DNA of 44,022 bases, taken from the NCBI GenBank assembly GCA_944390085.1, contig CALXOT010000011.1, forward strand, positions 1 to 44,022, read 5' to 3'. The first letter of the stretch is position 1, and every line of letters starts with the position of its first letter. The notes under the pieces were generated by a model. That model was not told where the DNA came from. It saw only the letters and a program-made list of their open reading frames with translations, and ran no database searches. Positions 26,282 through 34,545 of the stretch are shown in pieces. The translations under genes were made by a program, and so were the position numbers. The DNA comes from an uncultured Succinivibrionaceae bacterium. GTDB lineage: Bacteria; Pseudomonadota; Gammaproteobacteria; Enterobacterales; Succinivibrionaceae.

Positions 26282-27949
26282 TTAGAGGCGGTAACCTATT
26301 TCAAACCAGACCTTGCCGGCGTCCAGATCGGAGTAGGGTTTGTCACCTAGTGCCGCATCAAAGGACAAATTGGCGTAAAAGCCCTGATAAGAGGCGGCAA
26401 ACTCAATGCCTGCACTCATTAAGGTGTCTGCAGGGTAGTCCTGATCCTTGACCAGCGCGCCCTTGACGTTGGGACGGATCGCAAAATCCACTCCGGCAAA
26501 GGGCCTGATTTCCGGATAGAGTTTGAGCAAGGCTCCGCTGTCACCTGAGAGCACATTGCTGTCAAAACCGGATACTGCTAACGCCCCACCTGCGGTGAAC
26601 TCTTCAGAGCTGTCCACATCATCGGGGGTAAGCTGTGCCTCCAGGGCGGCATTAAAGGAAAGGTGGGAATTAGCCTTAAGCGAGAGCAGGGCGTTTAAGT
26701 TCAGGATCTTGAAGAAGCTTTCATCGTAAAGCTCAAAGTCATCGTCATTTTCAAGCTTGCCCAGGGTGAGGGAGGCGCGGCCTGCAAAGGAGAACATGTC
26801 ACCGGCATAAGCCTCGTCCACCGCAGCCCACAGGGCATGGCTGTGCTGCCTGAACTTGAGATAAAACTGAGTGAACTCATCGGTAAGTGAGCGGTAGCGC
26901 CAGCCCAGGTTCAGCTCAGTACGCTGCCTTAAGTCACGGTACAGAGGCTCCCGGACAAAGAGCGAAAACTCCAGCGATTTGCCTTCAGCACCCAGATCTT
27001 CATACTCGCGTCCCAGTTCATAGTCGCTCAGGCAGACTGAGCCACCGATGACTGTGGGATGGGAGGAGACGGGGATCTGATAGCCAAAGCTGTAATTGTT
27101 CTGACGGTGGGAAGATCTGGCATAGAACAGCGAGAGCAGATCCGCACTGCCGGTGGGATTGAGCCAATTAAACAGGGCTCCGGTGCGGTATTCACCTGCC
27201 GCTTTGGTGCCATGATTGTCGGCAAAGAGGTTAAAGCCAAAATCCTTGGTGGGAGTAGCCTTTAAGGTAAGATCCTGGACATGGGGACTGTGCGGGCTTT
27301 GGCTGAAGCTGCCCTGCAGGCTGAAGACCCCAAGATCGCTAAGTTTCAGGATCTGACTTTCAAGCTCCTTTTCATTGACGGGGGAGCCTTGCAGATCCTC
27401 AAAGTCGGCAAAGAGCGTCTGTACCGCCCCCGGGCGCAGGAAATCTTCCGGGCTTTGTTCTACCTCGGTTTCCCCTAAGGTTGGGCTTGCCAGAAAGACC
27501 TTGAGCACGCCGTCTTGCTTGAAGAACTGCTCGGGCAGCAGGGTCTGCATCTGCCGGTAACCTAAGTCCTGATAGTAGTGATTGAGCTCCTTCATCACGC
27601 TGTCAAGCAGGGAGCGGCTCAGCTCCTTGCCGTACAGTTCCGTTAAGGCAGCGCTGGCGGCTGTATCAAAGGGAATGTCACCAAAAGCCTCCACCTTTTG
27701 TAAGGTGAGGGGCTCTGGCTTAAAGCTGGTTAAGGACTGCAGACGCTGATTGGCAGCTTGCAGGCGTTGCCTTACCTTGCCGCTGTTTGAGGCAAGCTGC
27801 TGGGCAGAGAGCTGCGGAGCCTTGGAGTACAGTTCTTCATTGGCCACATTCCCAGGGGCGGCAGCGCTGACTGCAGCGCAGAGCATTAATGAAGCCACGC
27901 CCGCAGGCAAGATGGTCTTCCTGAGCGCATTGGATTTTAGATAATTCAT
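26282..27949 (-). CDS. TpsB-type outer-membrane transporter (ShlB/FhaC/HecB family)
   Basis: A 555-aa Omp85-superfamily pore that secretes the neighbouring TpsA protein across the outer membrane. Residues 1-30 form a signal peptide (VASLMLCAAVSAAA). A POTRA region follows at about 75-240 (FKPEPLTLQKVEAFGDIPFDTAA, then LYGKELSRSLLDSVMKELNHYYQDLGY), then a 16-strand barrel from about 245 that ends in the aromatic strand VWFEIGYRL. The loop-6 motif reads V459-S460-G461-F462 with SGDSG after it. FhaC-type proteins usually have VRG(Y/F), so the expected Arg is replaced by Ser. AGGAAC precedes the ATG at 27949. Gene order (transporter before passenger) is usual for tps loci. Confidence 0.9.
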   Translation of the reverse strand: MNYLKSNALRKTILPAGVASLMLCAAVSAAAPGNVANEELYSKAPQLSAQQLASNSGKVRQRLQAANQRLQSLTSFKPEPLTLQKVEAFGDIPFDTAASAALTELYGKELSRSLLDSVMKELNHYYQDLGYRQMQTLLPEQFFKQDGVLKVFLASPTLGETEVEQSPEDFLRPGAVQTLFADFEDLQGSPVNEKELESQILKLSDLGVFSLQGSFSQSPHSPHVQDLTLKATPTKDFGFNLFADNHGTKAAGEYRTGALFNWLNPTGSADLLSLFYARSSHRQNNYSFGYQIPVSSHPTVIGGSVCLSDYELGREYEDLGAEGKSLEFSLFVREPLYRDLRQRTELNLGWRYRSLTDEFTQFYLKFRQHSHALWAAVDEAYAGDMFSFAGRASLTLGKLENDDDFELYDESFFKILNLNALLSLKANSHLSFNAALEAQLTPDDVDSSEEFTAGGALAVSGFDSNVLSGDSGALLKLYPEIRPFAGVDFAIRPNVKGALVKDQDYPADTLMSAGIEFAASYQGFYANLSFDAALGDKPYSDLDAGKVWFEIGYRL

Positions 27950-28058
27950 TTTAAGTTCCTATTAAAATTAAGTTCTTACCCGAAGATCAGTGCCAAAACA
28001 CTGCTTTTAAAAAAGTTTTGCATTAGATTTCAATAAATTGATCTTTAAATCACCTCCG

Positions 28059-28259
28059 TTAGCACAAGTCAGGGCCTGGATCTGCAACAGCTGCGCTCTC
28101 CCAGGCTGGCAAGAGGCAGTGAGGATCTGTAAGGAGCTGCGAGGGACTGCCCTGTTTTGCAGCGGACAAGTTGCGCGTCTGCTGCCTGAGATCCGGATCC
28201 TTGATCCCAAGCCAGTAGCGCAGGTCTTGCCTGCAGCGGCTGTCTGGTCTGAAGCTCAT
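28059..28259 (-). CDS. Putative 66-aa small protein upstream of tpsB
   Basis: ATG at 28259-28257, with AGGAAGGGAAG directly before it. Sixty-six codons end at TAA (28061-28059). It begins MSFRPDSRCRQDLRYWLGIK, is polar, has three cysteines and no membrane helix. A sequence of full anti-SD complementarity (GGAGGTGA) follows its stop without a nearby ATG. It lies 110 bp upstream of tpsB on the same strand. No family is recognised. It is less certain than the 56-aa ORF because flanking sequence is not tightly packed. Confidence 0.35.
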   Translation of the reverse strand: MSFRPDSRCRQDLRYWLGIKDPDLRQQTRNLSAAKQGSPSQLLTDPHCLLPAWESAAVADPGPDLC

Positions 28260-28384
28260 CTTCCCTTCCTTTTGCTTGTTTCCCTGTTTTCCACAGCATT
28301 GTTTCCCTAGGCTCTGTTGCAAGCAGCTCTGTCTGGACATTAAATCCGGATCAGCGCTTCTGCTTTTTCCATCAGATAATTATT

Positions 28385-28684
28385 TCAGCTCTGATTTTTA
28401 AGCGGACTTCTGTAGCACCCCCTGCCGGCAAGACCAGAGCGGCGCGGCTTATCTTGATTGATGGCATCAATACGCTGCCTGAGATCAGTAAGAATGCGTG
28501 TCACCCGGGTTTTGTCCTGGGGCAGGGGTGGGCGGCAGTACACCTCATCATTGGCGCAAGCACCGGGGGACGGGCAGACCTTGCAGGCAGCAAGGGATGC
28601 AGCATCAAAATTTGGCAGGACCTGAGCACCGTAGCGCTGCGTGCGGCCTAGCTGTCTGGTAGGGGAAGCTTCTGATGTTTTCAT
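28385..28684 (-). CDS. Putative 99-aa Cys-containing protein at the head of the tps locus
   Basis: ATG at 28684 with AAGGAG six bases upstream; an earlier in-frame ATG 12 codons before has no such site. It begins MKTSEASPTRQLGRTQRYGA. Five cysteines lie in ACKVCPSPGACANDEVYC and near the C-terminus (GRGCYR), which suggests a metal or disulfide knuckle. The helical part TRVTRILTDLRQRIDAIN follows. There is no signal peptide. It is first in the minus-strand series 99-aa ORF, 66-aa ORF, tpsB, 56-aa ORF, tpsA, just after the AT-rich control region. No family is recognised. Confidence 0.5.
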   Translation of the reverse strand: MKTSEASPTRQLGRTQRYGAQVLPNFDAASLAACKVCPSPGACANDEVYCRPPLPQDKTRVTRILTDLRQRIDAINQDKPRRSGLAGRGCYRSPLKNQS

Positions 28685-29519
28685 AAAACACTCCTTATTT
28701 GGTGAAAAGCAATTTTTCAACAGCTGAAGACTTTACCTGCAACAGGTGAAGTCTTTAGTTCAGGGCAGGTAGCAAATATCCTGTTCGGTGAGCTTTTATC
28801 CCCCTGAAAAACGGGAGAGAAAAGCCGCTTTTTTGCTGTCTGTCCATAAGTCCAGATTAACGGTTTTAATAAAAAAAGCGAGAAGCTAGATATGGTTATT
28901 TCGTCCAAAGGAAAAGCCAATTTTTCGTTTTGAAATTTTTTTAAGTTGATCACAAAAAAGTCGGATTTGGACGGGAGCTATAAAGAAATTCGTTTAATAT
29001 TCAAAAGAATATTTAGAGGAAGGTTTCACGGATCAGACAAAAATGTGATGTTGATCATATTGGCCTTAAAATGAAAATTTTCACTTTAAATTTAAGGTGT
29101 TACACAAATAGCCCCAAAAACATATGTGCGATCACAAATTGGCTTTTGCCGGGGTTTTTGACGTTTTCCACGAAGCCTGGGGGCAAATTTGGGATAAAGT
29201 CTGCATGATTTTTTAAGCAGGCTTGGGGACAAATGCAGAGTGGAGATCCGGCAAGCTGCAGGTAAAGTTTACAGGTCAAGTTTGTGGCTTGTTTTTATGC
29301 AGAAAGGACGGGGAGAGGATAAAGGAAAAAATGGCGCAGCAGGAGGGGGGCTGCCAGGGCCGCCCGGTGCCTGGTTGCGCAGGCTGCACAGGGCAGGGGT
29401 GGACCCAAGCTCCAAGCCAAGGGAACAGCAGTTCCCTTAACTAACATCCACAAGGTTTTGCCAGATCCCGGAAACAGAGTGGATGGAGGCCTTAGCAGGG
29501 CGTTTACTTTAGCTAGGGA
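28685..29519. promoter_or_regulatory. Long AT-rich control region upstream of the tps locus
   Basis: About 830 bases without a convincing gene. The part 28840-29120 is very AT-rich and contains a CRP-like site, TGTGA-N6-TCATA (29044-29059), and a second half-site, TGATCACA (28948-28955). It is probably the promoter and silencing region of the tps genes (minus strand). The part 29220-29519, next to the MFS 3' end, shows nothing that I can assign. The CRP reading is from consensus only. Confidence 0.4.
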
Positions 29520-30713
29520 TCAGCCCTTGATATTGCGGCCGTTGACCTTGGGCACAAAGAGTGAGATCAGCGCAGAAAGAGCCAGCAGTCCGGCTACTAT
29601 CTGCATGGTGGTCAGCAGACCGTAATGATCGCCTACCGTACCTAAGACCGGGGCGATGATGCCGCCAAAGCTGATCCCCAGGCCCACAGTCAGGCCTGTG
29701 GCCATGCCAAGATGCAGGCACAAAAAGCGCTGGCCGATGATGACAATGGGGGACATGGCCATGTAATAGGCAAAGGAACACAGCATCAGTGCGCCCAGTG
29801 CCAGCGGAGCATTGTCTGTGAGCACGAAAATCAGGGCAAAAGGTACGGCGGCAAAGGAGGTCAAGCGTACTAACTGGGTGAAGCCGAAGCGGTCTGAAAA
29901 TGATCCGCCGATCAAGGTGGCGGCAGCACCGCAAATAGCGATAGCACTGTTGGTCAGGGCTGCGCCTTCTTCGGGTTTGTGCAGCACGTCCACGAAATAA
30001 AGCGGCAGGAAGGCCGTAAGCGAGAACATGGCCGCAGAGCGGGCAAAGACCAGGGCCAGCAGGATCAAGGTGCCCTTATAGTTTTCCTTAAGCCCTTCAG
30101 TTTCCTTTTGTGCTTTGGCCTGGCGCAGCGAGGCCTCGGACATTTCACGGTACATGCGGTTCTTTCTGATAAAGAAAAAGGCCATGAACAGAGCCGGCAG
30201 ACAGATAAGTAAGGTAGCCTTGAGCCCAAAGAACATATAACCTGCAGTAAAGTAAAGCGGCCCTAAGGCATAGCCGATGTTGCCGCCGACCGAGAAAATG
30301 GACATGCCCTTGCCCAGATGGTTTTTGGCAAAGATATTGGCGAGCTTTCCGGCTGCCGGGTGGAAGGTGGCCACACCTACCCCGTTGAGGGCTACCAGGG
30401 CAAAGAGCAGGGCAAAATTATCTATAAAGCCGATAAACATGATCCCCAGTGCTGCAATGAGCATTCCCGCGCACATGAAAAAGGGGCGCGGCCTGCGATC
30501 AGCTAGCAGTCCGGTTAAGGGCTGCGCCACGGCATTGACCATGGTGGTGGCCATGATCAGGAAGGCCACGTCTGCATAGGAGTCCAGCTTGCCCTCCAGG
30601 TACATGAAGGACAAAATGGCAGGCAGAGCTCCCTGACAGAGATCGTCTGCCAGATGGCCGCCCATGATGAAGTAATTTTCCTTAAGCTCTTTGTAGTCCT
30701 GCAAAAAAGCCAT
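29520..30713 (-). CDS. MFS transporter, Fsr (fosmidomycin-resistance)-like
   Basis: A 397-aa, 12-helix inner-membrane exporter. I choose the ATG at 30713 (protein MAFLQDYKELKENYF), with AGGA eight bases upstream; in-frame ATGs 3 and 17 codons earlier are possible. It has the Fsr-like start GGHLADDLCQGALPAILSFM, then TGLLADRRPRPFFMCAGM, GVGVATFHPAAGKLA and SIFSVGGNIGYALGPL. E. coli Fsr exports fosmidomycin; natural substrates are unknown. The gene is 140 bp downstream of rnb on the same strand, with a weak hairpin between, so co-transcription is uncertain. Confidence 0.86.
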   Translation of the reverse strand: MAFLQDYKELKENYFIMGGHLADDLCQGALPAILSFMYLEGKLDSYADVAFLIMATTMVNAVAQPLTGLLADRRPRPFFMCAGMLIAALGIMFIGFIDNFALLFALVALNGVGVATFHPAAGKLANIFAKNHLGKGMSIFSVGGNIGYALGPLYFTAGYMFFGLKATLLICLPALFMAFFFIRKNRMYREMSEASLRQAKAQKETEGLKENYKGTLILLALVFARSAAMFSLTAFLPLYFVDVLHKPEEGAALTNSAIAICGAAATLIGGSFSDRFGFTQLVRLTSFAAVPFALIFVLTDNAPLALGALMLCSFAYYMAMSPIVIIGQRFLCLHLGMATGLTVGLGISFGGIIAPVLGTVGDHYGLLTTMQIVAGLLALSALISLFVPKVNGRNIKG

Positions 30714-30737
30714 GATCAGCATCCTGTATAGAAACAG

Positions 30738-30759
30738 ACAGGCCTTAGCACCTGCCTGT
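30738..30759 (-). terminator. Weak terminator-like hairpin between rnb and the Fsr-like gene
   Basis: ACAGGC (30738-30743) pairs with GCCTGT (30754-30759). On the minus strand it is followed by TGTTTCTAT. It may attenuate read-through from rnb. Confidence 0.3.
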
Positions 30760-30853
30760 AGCAAAACTGTAGTCCCGGGGAAATGTCAGCGCAAGTCTGT
30801 GGCAGCAGGCTTGCAGGTCCCAGCTTAGCTTTACTTAGCCTTAGCGTCTCGGA

Positions 30854-32872
30854 TCAGCGGCGCCTTGAACTGACTTCAGCTGGATCGGGCAGCTTCAGCC
30901 CAGCCACCGGTTGTACCGGGGCAGCCACAATGGAACGTGTGGTCTTATTGATCTCGCAGATGCGCACTGCAATTTCATCACCCAGGCGCAGCGCCGGCTT
31001 ACCGTGCACCAACAGTTCCCCAGTCGGGGCGGAGAACTCAAGTGCGGTCTTATCCTCGCAGATAAGTACCCCGGGTAAAAATACGGAGGCACCATTTTCT
31101 TGCAGATACAGGCGCAGGCCACCACGTACCACGTCAAAGATCTCAGCCTTAAATACGGTCTTTTTCTCAATATCAGGATAGAGATAATCGACGTACAGCC
31201 ATTCCTTGACGGCACGTTCAGCCTGACGGTTGGTGCGCCGGGCCAGATTCATTACCGCCAGAGTATTGTCGTCAGGCAGCCGCGGGGTGGTGGTACCCAG
31301 GATCATGGCCTTGAGCAGGCGGTGGTTGATCATGTCACCGTACTTGCGGATAGGTGAGGTCCAGGTGGCGTAATTCTTAAGCCCGAGGGCAAAGTGCGGG
31401 GCTGGCTGTACGCTTATCTGTGAGTATTCCTGCATCTTGCGGATGCGGCTATCAAGATAGGGGCTTTCAAGGGAGGCGGCATAGCGGCGCACCGCGCAGA
31501 AGCCTTCAATGGTAGCAAGGCTCTCCTGGGTGGCTTCGTTATAACCCTCCTGGCGCAACATATCGAGGATGTCGCGGGACAAGCTCAGATCAAAGCCTTT
31601 GTGGGTGTTGAAGATGCCGGCATTAAATTTAGCTGCCAGCAGATCGCCACAGGCAATGTTGGCGCTGATCATGGACTCTTCTACAATCTGATTGGCGATG
31701 CGGCGGTAATTGACCTCGATATGATCAAGGGCGCCGTCCTCGGTGAGCACGAAGTCGTAATCCGGGCGGTTGCGGAAGGGTGCAGAATGGGTGCTGCGGT
31801 AATGATCGCGCACCTGCGTAAACTCCACTAGCAAGGCGAGCACTTTGGCAATGGTTTCAGAGGGGGTGAAACTCTCAGCGCTGCCTTTTTCCAGGAAGTC
31901 AGAGACCTGATTGTAAATAAGCTTGCCCTGCGACTTGATAGAAGCCAGGCTGAAGACAGCTTTATCTGACTGCACTTCACCTTCTGCACTGATCGGGATG
32001 CGGGCACAGAGCACCGGGCGTACCTCACCCTCGCGCAGCGAGCACAGATTGTCAGAAAGCTCGCGCGGCAGCATCGGGATATCGCGGCCGGGCAGATAGA
32101 TGGAAAAGGCGCGCTGTGAAGCTTCCTTGTCCAGGTGACTGTTTTCATCAATGTAACCTGTCGGATCGGCAATGGCGACGTAGAGCAGGAAGGATCCGTC
32201 TGCCTCCTTAGTTATATAGAGGGCATCATCCATGTCCTTGGTCTTTTCGCTGTCGATGGTCACGAAGGGCAGTGCAGTCAGATCCTCACGTTCAAGGCTT
32301 GCTTCATTGAATACAAATTCCGCGGGTGCCTTGGGACATTCCAGGGGCAGGTTCAGCTCCCGCAGGCTGACCGTCCACGGAGCCTTAGGATCATTGCTTG
32401 CGGTGACGTATTCATAAATTTCAGCCAGGAAGCGTCCGTCCCTTAAGGCGTGCTTGACCAAACGGCATTTGACCCAGTCGCCGTTTTTGAGTTGTACATC
32501 CTTGTCGGTACGTACATCAGTGCAGGGAATGTGATTCCTGATCACCGGACTGTCCGGGGTGACCTGCAGGCGGCGCTTGCCTTCAGCGCTGTTTATCTTG
32601 ATGCGGCCGACGAAATCATTTAATGAAGTTTCCACCAGGCTTTCAGGTTCAGCCTGGGACCTGCCGGTATTGTCCTCGGTGATGACCGCGTTTACCTTAT
32701 CGCCATGCAGCAGGTTTTTCATGAAATTGGGGGCGATGAAGTAGGAGTTCTTGTCGCCGGTTTCCAGAAAACCAAAGCCGCGATCGCTGGCCCGGACCAG
32801 GCCTTCCTTTTTAATTTTCTGGCTGTTGAAAGTCTGCTTAAGCGCTTTTAACGCGGGATCGTCAAATAACAT
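30854..32872 (-). CDS. rnb: Exoribonuclease II
   Basis: A 672-aa 3'-to-5' processive exoribonuclease. Two cold-shock domains (about 20-180; GLVRASDRGFGFLETGDKNSYFI) are followed by the RNB catalytic domain, with the magnesium-binding acidic cluster VTIDSEKTKDMDDALYI and the conserved ADPTGYIDENSHLDKEASQRAFSIYLPGRDIPMLPRELS (here split: LDKEASQRAFSIYLPG, then IPMLPRELSDNLCSL). A C-terminal S1 domain starts near residue 565. The N-terminus and length agree with E. coli RNase II (644 aa), not RNase R (about 800 aa, HTH at the start). CGGAG precedes the ATG at 32872. All catalytic residues I can check are present. Confidence 0.95.
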   Translation of the reverse strand: MLFDDPALKALKQTFNSQKIKKEGLVRASDRGFGFLETGDKNSYFIAPNFMKNLLHGDKVNAVITEDNTGRSQAEPESLVETSLNDFVGRIKINSAEGKRRLQVTPDSPVIRNHIPCTDVRTDKDVQLKNGDWVKCRLVKHALRDGRFLAEIYEYVTASNDPKAPWTVSLRELNLPLECPKAPAEFVFNEASLEREDLTALPFVTIDSEKTKDMDDALYITKEADGSFLLYVAIADPTGYIDENSHLDKEASQRAFSIYLPGRDIPMLPRELSDNLCSLREGEVRPVLCARIPISAEGEVQSDKAVFSLASIKSQGKLIYNQVSDFLEKGSAESFTPSETIAKVLALLVEFTQVRDHYRSTHSAPFRNRPDYDFVLTEDGALDHIEVNYRRIANQIVEESMISANIACGDLLAAKFNAGIFNTHKGFDLSLSRDILDMLRQEGYNEATQESLATIEGFCAVRRYAASLESPYLDSRIRKMQEYSQISVQPAPHFALGLKNYATWTSPIRKYGDMINHRLLKAMILGTTTPRLPDDNTLAVMNLARRTNRQAERAVKEWLYVDYLYPDIEKKTVFKAEIFDVVRGGLRLYLQENGASVFLPGVLICEDKTALEFSAPTGELLVHGKPALRLGDEIAVRICEINKTTRSIVAAPVQPVAGLKLPDPAEVSSRRR

Positions 32873-33240
32873 AAATGCTCCGAAATGCCCTGCGGGCTGG
32901 ATTTAGTGCGGCTGCAGCCCAAGACTGCGCCAATGGTGACAATAAACTTCTTAAATTTCGGGCAGATTATACCGAAATTGTGCGTTCATGCCTGTTCCTG
33001 AGCTAAATAAAAGGCAGGACTTTGCAGACTGCAGGGATCCTGCTCAGAAAAGGGGGATTTTCGCTCGCTTGCAATGCCCGGGCACGCAGGAGAAAGTGCA
33101 CGTTTATGGATCAAAATTAGGCTGGTCGGGCAGTTTTTTGCCTGAAAGCGGTGCAAAGCACGGCATTTGTGAGGCAATGATCCTTTTTAGGGTACATTAA
33201 GCCCACAGTTGCCCTGCAGCCCGTTGTGGTTTGCTTTAAC
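32873..33240. other. Intergenic region between rnb and repeat copy 3
   Basis: These 368 bases contain the rnb promoter side and no supportable gene. They end in TTTAAC (33235-33240), the same hexamer that precedes repeat copy 2. I find no P-loop ATPase coding sequence here, so the missing 5' part of the pseudogene on the other side of the repeat is not on this flank. Confidence 0.4.
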
Positions 33241-33462
33241 TAATGCCGCGTAATTCCCCTTGCGTGAGCCTGGGGATGAAAGCGGCTGGTGTCGCACATT
33301 TTGCTCATGTACAATACTCTCTAAGAATTCAGGAACGGGCTTTTTTGCTCCGACCTGATGGGGGCATTGTGGACATGCCCGTAAGTGCCCAGTAATGGGT
33401 GCTTACTAAAAGTGAGGAACCGTCTTCACGAAACCTCGCACGTAAGTGCGTAGGTAGTTCAT
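33241..33462 (+). repeat. Dispersed repeat, copy 3 (full length, 222 bp)
   Basis: Reference copy. Left part: GCCGC (33245-33249) with GCGGC (33282-33286), enclosing TCCCC (33255-33259) with GGGGA (33272-33276). A -10-like TACAAT lies at 33310-33315. Right part: hairpin 1 GGGCAT/ATGCCC (33362-33380), hairpin 2 GTAAGTGCCC/GGGTGCTTAC with loop AGTAAT (33381-33406), hairpin 3 CCTCGCAC, GTAA, GTGCG-T-AGG (33434-33454), then TAGTTCAT. It is preceded by TTTAAC. The layout (subterminal hairpins, TTCAT end, fixed left hexamer) is that of IS200/IS605-type elements lacking genes. Confidence 0.85.
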
Positions 33463-33509
33463 TTATATCTGTTATGCGATAACCATGTTGTCATGGTGCT
33501 TAGTATAAC

Positions 33510-34462
33510 AACAAGGCCGCTTGACCCATGCCCTAAAGGTCATGGGATTGCGCGGCCATAATTTTTCAAAAGTTATTGCCTGGTTTGACAACTACTCAAT
33601 ATACGATGCAGCTTTAACCTACGGTGTTCTAGGCGGAACTCCCCTGTATCTGGATACGTTTTAAGAAAAAGTTTTCCTTTAAGGAAAATCTAAGGCGCAA
33701 CATTCTTATCCCCAATGCCTTTTTCCTAGATGAACCACTGAATCTGCTACGCCAGGAGATTTTGCATCCTAAAGCCTATCAGGATGTTTTATATGCCTTG
33801 GCCAAAGGAGCCTCGCGCCTGAATGAAATTGCCACTGCCATCCATCAGCCCACCTCTGCCACCAGCGCCTTGCTCAATACCCCGACCGGTCTGGACCTTA
33901 TCAAAAGGACTATCCTTATCTTGATAGCAGTTCCAGGCGTTCCTTATATCAGATAAATGATCTGATGTTCCGTTTTTACTTTACCTTGATCCAGCTTGCG
34001 ATCTCTTCTACTTCCATGGGAGGCGGAGATCACTATTACCGGCTGCTAGAGTCACACTTAAGCGATTACATGGAAGCGGTCTTTGAAAAAATGTGTGGGC
34101 AATATCTATGGCATCTGCTGCGTACCGATCAAGCACCAGTTGCTTTCTTAAGTCTCGGGCGCTGGTGGGGCAATTCTCCACTCGAAAAGAAGCAGGTAGA
34201 AATTGATCTCATGGGAGAAGAATCTGCCCCAACAGCACTCTTTGCCGAATGTAAATGGAGACAGGATCCCGTAGATATTGATGTCCTCAATACCCTCAAA
34301 AGACGCAGTATGCTCTTTCACTACGAAAAATGCCATTACGTGCTTTTTGCCAGAAGCGGATTTACCAGACGCTGTCAGAACCAGGCCCGCGATGATAAAA
34401 ATGTCACTCTCATCACCTTTGAGCAAATGTGCCAGAACTGGCGGACACAATCTGAAAGCTAA
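33510..34462 (+). pseudogene. Decayed DUF234-type AAA ATPase (C-terminal two thirds)
   Basis: Three frames must be joined. The first gives GRLTHALKVMGLRGHNFSKV, then IAWFDNYSIYDAALTYGVLG and GTPLYLDTF, and stops at TAA 33662-33664. A +1 frame continues with FSFKENLRRNILIPNAFFLD, then LLRQEILHPKAYQDVLYALA and LNEIATAI (a winged-helix segment). Near 33905 the frame shifts again to YPYLDSSSRRSLYQINDLMF, and on to the PD-(D/E)XK-like end LGRWWGN, VEIDLMG, LFAECKW. This order is that of archaeal/bacterial DUF234 ATPases. The N-terminal P-loop domain is absent; the readable part begins only about 50 bases right of repeat copy 3. It is non-functional as written. Confidence 0.8.
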
Positions 34463-34545
34463 GATGAGGATCTGCGATAACGCTTACTGTTACCAGCCCC
34501 AGCCAAGAGCTATACTTTAAGAAAAATTGCTGCTGAGGACTTACC

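Noticed and set aside
33241..33290. Group II intron domain V-like string (GATGAAAGCGGC) in the repeat
   Set aside because: Only the GAAA-containing turn is similar; the catalytic triad stem and the intron boundaries do not fit, and the right end matches IS200/IS605 ends better.
33515..33567. Large terminator-like hairpin (GGCCGC...GCGGCC with CCCATG...CATGGG, then ATTTTTC)
   Set aside because: It falls inside the readable frame of the ATPase remnant (GRLTHALKVM...), so the symmetry is better explained as decayed coding sequence; I do not list it as a terminator for the repeat transcript.
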